Source: Sambucus nigra (Eukaryota > Streptophyta > Magnoliopsida > Dipsacales > Adoxaceae). Taken from it: a stretch of 64,000 nt of DNA. Of this stretch, positions 58,012 through 64,000 are shown piece by piece. A program made the translations under genes and the position numbers. The notes beneath the pieces were generated by a model. That model was not told where the DNA came from. It ran no database searches and worked only from the letters and a program-made list of their open reading frames with translations. The stretch covers positions 529,587,755-529,651,754 of the forward strand of contig OX422215.1 in assembly GCA_949130495.1 (NCBI GenBank), in the 5' to 3' direction. Every line of letters starts with the position of its first letter. Position 1 is the first letter of the stretch.

Positions 58012-58144
58012 AGGAGGAGAGAAAAGTAAACGGGTCAGAGCCCCGAATGTGAAAAAATATTTAGCAAGTGTGTTAACCGTGCATTATAATTATCGGTGCA
58101 CTATTTCATAATTAAAGTGAAATAGTTCAGAAAAGCTAGATAAG

Positions 58145-58573
58145 ATGTTAGTCAACGTTCAAATCAAGGATGATCGGTGTGGTATTAGCTTCAATGATCA
58201 TGTTTTACCCATTCCCAAAGCCAAAAGCATGCATGTGATAGATCCACCTAGGAACATTAGAAGAGAGCTACCAAGGAAGTTTGGGATAGATCCACCTAGA
58301 AATATTAGTATTCGACCACCTTTAGGTAACACTCACTACCATATCTACACTGGCACTCATTGGAATATGCAGGGTCATCTTAAGCGATTCTGTTACAAAC
58401 TTCAAATTGCTCCTCGTAAGTTTAATAATAGACTCACTTCGCTTCCCAAAATCCCCATGCGTCATTACACATCTATTTGGGTTAGGAAATTGGACTTAGA
58501 GGCTTTTGGACTTTTACTTCATGACTCTCATTTGATTGCACGTGATTCTCCTGGTGTTGGATCTTTTGGTTGA
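58145..58573 (+). pseudogene. Copia-3 gag tail, copy B
   Basis: An open stretch of 142 codons, equivalent to the C-terminal part of 25,355-25,879. It includes VNVQIKDDRCGISFNDHVLP, then HIYTGTHWNMQGHLKRFCYK, which resembles a knuckle without its first cysteines. The tail reads WVRKLDLEAFGLLLHDSHLI. The upstream coiled-coil part was removed by the deletion at 58,120. It is not a functional gene. Confidence 0.65.
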
Positions 58574-60221
58574 TCGTGTTGGTTGTTTGTCATACGCTAG
58601 TTATGCTTCATGATATATCTTTGCTAGTGTTATGACATGTGTACTTTTTATATTACATTTTTCTTTTATTGAGGCTTATTTGAAAAAATATAAAAATATT
58701 TTTGGTTTTATATATTTTTTTGTAAATACAAAATGATTTTAGTTTTGAAAAATATTTTAAAAAGTTCAAAGAGATTTTCGATTTTGGTATGGCATAATGG
58801 TGTGTTTGAATTCATTTCATTATGTACTTTCCATGTATCTAGGACATTTTGTTATGACTTTAAATGCTTAGATTGTTCTTAACCATGTTTATGGAGTTGT
58901 TTCGACATTGATTTGCTTTATGGATTCGACTTTGTATTTTCCTCCGCACACACATGCATGAGCTTATTGGATTTTGACTTCATAATGTCTATTTGAGCTT
59001 CGTGAGATGTTCTCCTATGAATCTTATCATCTACATATTTGTTTGACTATGGAGGATTTGTGCATGTAAGAACGTTTGCTAGTGAGCTTTTTGTTTTGTA
59101 TTCAAAATATGATGTGTGTATGGGAAAGGGATGCGAGAGAATAATAATCTCGTCGTGAAATCCACCGTTTAAAAGAGCCCGAAAAAACCAAGATTATAAA
59201 AAGAATAACATGACAAAAAGTGGGAAATTAGTTTAGTTTGATATATTCATTCAAATGAAAAGAAAAGACATATTTTGAGGGAGTTTGGATTGAAATATCA
59301 AAGGGTTTGCACAATGAAAATGTATCATAGTTAAGGTTATTTTGTCACGACGCCATTGATTTGTAGAATCATTAAAATTCTAGGCTTGTGTGCATTGTGC
59401 TTGTTTTGTTTATTAAGTTCAACTTTATTTGTCACTTGAGCCTAAAGCTTAGTTTGATAAAGTTTTGCGGTCAATTATAACTTCTTGAACATATTTGAAT
59501 GGTTGGGTTATAATTCTTTTGTTTCTAGTTCACGCCCATTCATTCCATTCCATACATTTGGACACATCGATACTATGCCAGTGTGTAAAGATTGTGTTTT
59601 TTGTGTCAAGTTTTGTGGTCCTTTATACCTCTATATGTGTGCCGAATTTACTTAGATATATTTTTCATATATTTTATATGGTATGTTTGTTGTATTTGTG
59701 AAATTTGGATTTTTTTATAAATTGAAAAATTCTAAAAATAGTTGGTTGTGATTCTTTTGAGTTTATCCTTGCATGAGTTTAACTGATATATATTTGATAT
59801 ACTTGTCATGACACTCTATATTTAGTTGTGCTTATTCTTTTCCTTGTTTATTTTGGACAAATAAAAAGGGGAGAAAGAATTATGAATTATGGGGGAGTGA
59901 GAATTTGAATTATGGGGGATATTGGAGAATTGATTTACTTGATTTGATTTATGTTTATCTCATTTCAAACTCGATACTTCATGAAGATATTTTATTTGTT
60001 TATTGTGTGTAGTACTTTGAGGATCATTTGGAAATCACATTAAAGAAGTGCAAGGATAGCAAAGAGATTTCGAGATTTCAAAGTTGAAGATTTTGAAGAG
60101 AATTTGAAGACTTGCATATTTAGTATCTTTACGGTTTTTGGGTTGCATGTGAGGGTATTATATTTGTATAGGATTTTTGTATTGATAATTCAGATTATTT
60201 TTATTTTGTACCGGCATAGAC
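58574..60221. other. Non-coding, Copia-3 gag-to-PPT region, copy B
   Basis: No gene is seen. It is equivalent to 25,880-27,536. Confidence 0.6.
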
Positions 60222-61090
60222 ATAGGGGGAGATTTGAAAGGACATATTTTCAATAGTCCCGAGGTTACATTGTGTATGTCATATGCCGCTACAACTGTTA
60301 AAGCAAGTTCACGATCATTTGTTCAAGACGACGGATCCGAATATCAAGTTTCTTCAACAACGGACATCTAGAAGATTGATTTTGGTAAGGAATGTGTTTA
60401 AGTTTCGTAAATGCTTTACTATAGTATTGGGATATTTTTCGATTTTTTTTAATTAAAATGAGGCAATTTTTCTAAGTCAAAATAATTTTTGGAAGACCTG
60501 TAGGCGATCTTTTTTTCAAAAAAATTTCCCCTGTCATTCAAACGAAATATGCCTGTCGTTAAAACTCCCAAAACAACTACTATTTGATTCACCAAAACAT
60601 CCCTATTTTTTTGTGAATAATTAGTGGAACCCAAATACTTTTGTGGAAGTTTATCTTTATAGAGTGCCATTTTTACTGCTGGATAGGTAGTTCTCATGGA
60701 AGATGATTGCAGACGACTACGGTCATTGGGGATACTCGATGCTATTCACTGTTGAAGGAAGAGTTGCGATTCTTGAGGTTCTTGTTGGAATCATTGCAGA
60801 TTTTAGGTTGCGGTCTATGTAGGTTTTCTGCAGAAAATTCATTGCAGATTTCTCTATGTAATTATAAGTTGAGATTTGCATTATATAGTGAAATAAAAGT
60901 TTTTACCCGAAAGGGATTTTTTTCTAAAATTGTGCCTTTCCCGGCATGCTTTAGTTACTTAATGATTTGAATCATTTAGATGCATGTTTGGGGTTTAAGA
61001 AGATAAAATTGGTTTAAATAAATTGATTCTCATATTTGGTGCATAATAAATTTGGAAAAAGGTTGTCTTTAGATAAAACACACACAAAAG

Positions 61091-62148
61091 GGCCTTCTCA
61101 ATAACCTTATTAATGTTAGATTATTGTTTTACTTTTCTAAGGGCATCGGAATGTTGTTTGGTTCCGAAGTTACTTAAATATTTGTATTTTTTTAACCGCC
61201 TCTATTTCTATTTATATAGCATATCTCCATTTCTTAGTATCAGATATATTATCTGTTGGAATTTATGGTAATTATTTAAGTTGATGAAATTAGATTTTGT
61301 TCAACTTTAGGGTTCATTTGATATGGGATATGCACGTCTTTTGAGATGGTTTGAAGGTATAACCCATTATCCTCCGTGAGGAGTATAGCGTGGTATGCTC
61401 ATATGTATAAAACTATAAATTAATAAATGAGAAATTCTAGTATAAATTACTCACTTGGAACCTGGTATTTGGTTAAAGTCTTATTTTAAAGCTCTTGTTA
61501 CACATAGGAAGAATGTGAAAAAAGGGTATAGTATATTATAACCCATCATGGCTTAAAAGCTTGGTGCCCCTAGGATATCCCAACTCTATGAAGAAGGGAG
61601 GACCTACATGGGCTCGGATTAACTTCCAAACCCATCTAATCTGGCTCAGCAGGTGATTGGGTCATGGGCCTTGGTTTATGAAAACTATTAACTTTGGGGG
61701 CTAAATTTTATTGGACTTTTAATTTAATTTATGGGTTTTATTTTCTAGCCTAATTTATTACTTCAGTTTCTAATTATTTTATCTCGCCAGTTATGACTGT
61801 GGAGATGTTTTATCCCAATAATTGTGACTATTGGAATATTTTTCAACCATTCTTAACCACCAATTATTTATTATAAATGGGTGACTTTAGTTTCATTTTT
61901 AATTATTAGTTTTTCTTGCAACTTTTGTTTGGGGTTGTCCCGTTTTTATGTCCAAAAGTAGAGTTTTTTCCATTTTTGGTTCTCCAGAAGACTTGTAACT
62001 TGGAGTGTTACTATTGTATGTTGTGAATGTTGTATTGTGGGAGATCTTTGTCATTGAGTCCGTAGAGCACCAACGTGAGGCAAATATTATGTTAAGGTGA
62101 GAGTGTCCAATAGTTGCCTTAATCAAATATCATCTTAAGGTCAGAGTG
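61091..62148. other. Non-coding LTR/leader-like region, copy B
   Basis: Equivalent to 28,391-29,472, with TTATAAATGGG at about 61,871. No gene is seen. Confidence 0.45.
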
Positions 62149-62149
62149 A

Positions 62150-63052
62150 ACTTCCACCACAAAGTAAACCTCTTGGATGCAAGTGGATATTCAAGAGAAA
62201 TTTGAAAGTTAATGGTCCATTGAAAAATATAAAACTGGACTTGTAGCTTACGACTATAAGAAAATGGAAGGATTTGATTATTTTGATACTTACTCATCTG
62301 TTACGAGAATAATATTCATTCGAATGTTAATAACTATTGCAGCGTTTCATAATCTCAAGATACATCAAATGAATGTAAAATCACCATCTTTAATGGCGAG
62401 TTAAACGAAGAGAAACATACGTAACAACCACAAGAGTTAAAAGTTCCATAAAAATAATGGAAGTTTGTAGACCTGTTAAATCCATTTATGGATTAAAACA
62501 AGCACCTAAACAATGGCATGGAAAATCTCACAACAAAATAACATAAAATGGATTTAAAATTAATGAGTCTAATAAATGTGTTTACATTAAAAACACTACA
62601 AGTGATTATGTCATTGTTTGTCTTTATGTAGATCATATGATTACTATTGGAAATAATAAAGATATCATTAAATCTACTAAGATAATCTTGTCCAACTAAT
62701 TGGATTTGAAAGATATGGGTATTGTTGATGTTATATTAGGAATTAAAATTTATAAAACATCAGATAAACTCTCATTATATTGAAGAGATATTTGATAAGT
62801 TTGGTAAATGCAGTGATAACATTCTATAACACCTATTTATCCAAATATTCATTTATATAAAAATACTGTAAATGGTATATCTCAATTGGAATACTCTCGA
62901 ATCATCAGTAGTTTAATGTACTCAGCCAGATATTACTTACTCAGTTAACAGAATGAGTAAGTATACAAGTAATCCCGGTGAAGACCATTGTAAAGCATAA
63001 TAAGGTTTATTAGATATCTAAGATATATCATTAATAATGTATTTAACTACAT

Positions 63053-63055
<3 letters not shown>
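62150..63055 (+). pseudogene. Ty1/copia RT-RNase H pseudogene, copy B
   Basis: This is the counterpart of 29,473-30,370. Blocks IYGLKQAPKQWH (62,480-62,520) and VIVCLYVDHMITIGNN (about 62,610-62,655) are readable across stops. The same YVDD-to-YVDH change is present. The 'KQAPKQW' proline is kept here, where copy A has serine. No product is expected. Confidence 0.8.
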
Positions 63056-63099
<44 letters not shown>

Positions 63100-64000
63100 T
63101 TGTTGTATATACTATATATACAAAAATGGCTAATGTTTTCTTATTGTCATTCTGAAAATAAAATTTTAATCAATGAAAATAAATGTGGAAGGTATTGTAA
63201 AGATTAAAAGGAATCACCCAATGCAAATTTGACTTATATAGTAACTTTTCTTAATAAATGTTTCTTTCTCGAGTTAATTTATTACATGCGTGTATTACAA
63301 TCTTGCACATGATATTTAAAGAAAATATGGGATGGTATATATTAACATTATAGCATTTGCACAAAAAATCTAATAGTTTATACTTGCTTCAAATATTGAT
63401 TAATCCAACAACATTATTATTTTTTATTCTTGAAAAAGATCAAATGAAAAATCTTTGCTTGACATGATTGGAAACTATATACCGGGTATTAATATAACTC
63501 TTTCTGTAAGTATCCTTCTAACTCTTTGATCCTCTTAATTCATATAAATGTAGATATGTTTGATTTATATGTGTTTGACCAAATTTCTAGGTGAATTTAT
63601 TTATTTATTTTTAGGCAAAATTTTATTTTCTACACCAACCATTCATAAATGTCGTCTATATGACCGTAAGCATAGCATTTAGAAAATTACAAATACATGT
63701 TAACAGAAGATCTACAAAGAGCTCGTGCATCGCTCGGGTCAAAAATCTAATTTATGTATAAATGGTGTCTCTTAGTGTTGCTTTTCCACGTGACTTAAAA
63801 CTCTATGTGCAATTAAGATAAAATACACTCACCCTTATTAGGCTCAACCCCGTTCACATGCTCCTCCATCTGACTCTAAAATGCAAAATCCTTTTCACCT
63901 TCCATCAAATTTAATGAACATTTTCGTTTGCACTTTTTTCTATTGGGCAAGACATATGATACATTTGAACCACTTCAAATTCTGAATTTTCGGACACTCA
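63056..64000. other. AT-rich non-coding end of window, copy B
   Basis: A TA repeat at about 63,056-63,098 is longer than its copy-A counterpart (30,377-30,392). No gene is seen. It is equivalent to 30,371-31,290. Confidence 0.6.

Larger units (their letters stand above)
51881..58120 (-). mobile_element. Tekay-like pol-less (LARD-type) LTR element, 5' LTR truncated
   Basis: This minus-strand element has a 3' LTR at 51,881-55,791 (3.9 kb, starting TGTAACAACCC and ending GGGTTGTGACA). Its polypurine tract is 55,792-55,806. An internal region of only 1.67 kb holds no gag or pol. The PBS (minus strand TGGTATCAGAGC) is at 57,447-57,458, and a 660-bp piece of 5' LTR lies at 57,461-58,120. The minus-strand TTTCGAGGACGAAA just before the polypurine tract is the signature that follows integrase in Tekay/Del-type Ty3 elements. 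The two LTR pieces differ at roughly 25 of 660 positions by my count. It is absent from copy A. Confidence 0.8.
58121..61090 (+). mobile_element. Copia-3, copy B (5' truncated)
   Basis: It resumes at a point equivalent to 25,432 of copy A, directly after the truncated LARD-like LTR. The gag tail is 58,145-58,573, the polypurine tract (ATAGGGGGAGATT) about 60,222-60,234 and the LTR start 60,235. The LTR end is estimated. Confidence 0.65.
35542..64000. repeat. Segmental duplication, copy B (truncated by window end)
   Basis: This is the second copy of the block starting at base 1. It ends at the window edge, opposite about 31,290 of copy A. In the protease stretch (48,600-49,010 versus 20,300-20,710) I count roughly 25-30 mismatches in 400 bases. 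Copy B lacks the EPRV and carries a private LARD-like element (51,881-58,120). That element replaces what corresponds to about 23,560-25,430 of copy A. Confidence 0.95.

Overview
This is plant nuclear DNA, almost certainly from a flowering plant and probably a eudicot. The evidence is Ty1/copia and Ty3 (Athila-, Tat- and Tekay-like) retrotransposon debris, an integrated plant pararetrovirus, and exons of an R2R3-MYB gene matching DUO1, the male-germline regulator. There are no bacterial-type operons and no rRNA or tRNA genes. The species cannot be named from the sequence.

Layout. The window is a large duplication in direct orientation. Copy A (about 1-35,541) and copy B (35,542 to the window end) carry the same nested transposons in the same order. 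Both hold a truncated Tat-like element, two nested minus-strand copia derivatives, a plus-strand Athila-like element, a plus-strand copia derivative and a copia RT pseudogene. By eye the copies differ by about 6-7% in one 400-bp stretch of the Athila-like protease. Copy A runs on through the DUO1-like gene (32.1-34.3 kb, minus strand). The window ends before copy B would reach its own DUO1-like gene.

What differs between copies. Copy A holds a complete, circularly permuted endogenous pararetrovirus (EPRV, 11,155-18,668, about 7.5 kb per genome). Copy B has the virus-free site at 46,947-46,973. Copy B instead holds a Tekay-type, pol-less element with a 3.9-kb LTR (51,881-58,120), a LARD-like structure. 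Part of this element and about 1.9 kb of flank have been deleted. Both insertions therefore most simply postdate the duplication.

The virus. Starting from its tRNA-Met primer site (14,161), the order is: leader with short ORFs and an A26 tract; one giant ORF (coat region and zinc knuckle, movement protein, aspartic protease, RT, RNase H) cut by the permutation inside RT; a translational transactivator (TAV) ORF; an ORF of unknown function; and a promoter with an as-1-like element and a TATA box. No reading frame is broken by stops or frameshifts. A movement protein placed after the coat zinc knuckle and fused to the polymerase, together with a separate TAV, does not match a caulimovirid genus I can name with confidence. 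This is the best candidate for an undescribed entity in the window.

Most of the other coding signal is decayed retrotransposon gag or protease. Several of these families appear to have lost pol altogether. They share an odd habit of carrying clusters of short palindromes such as CGAACCGGTTCG.
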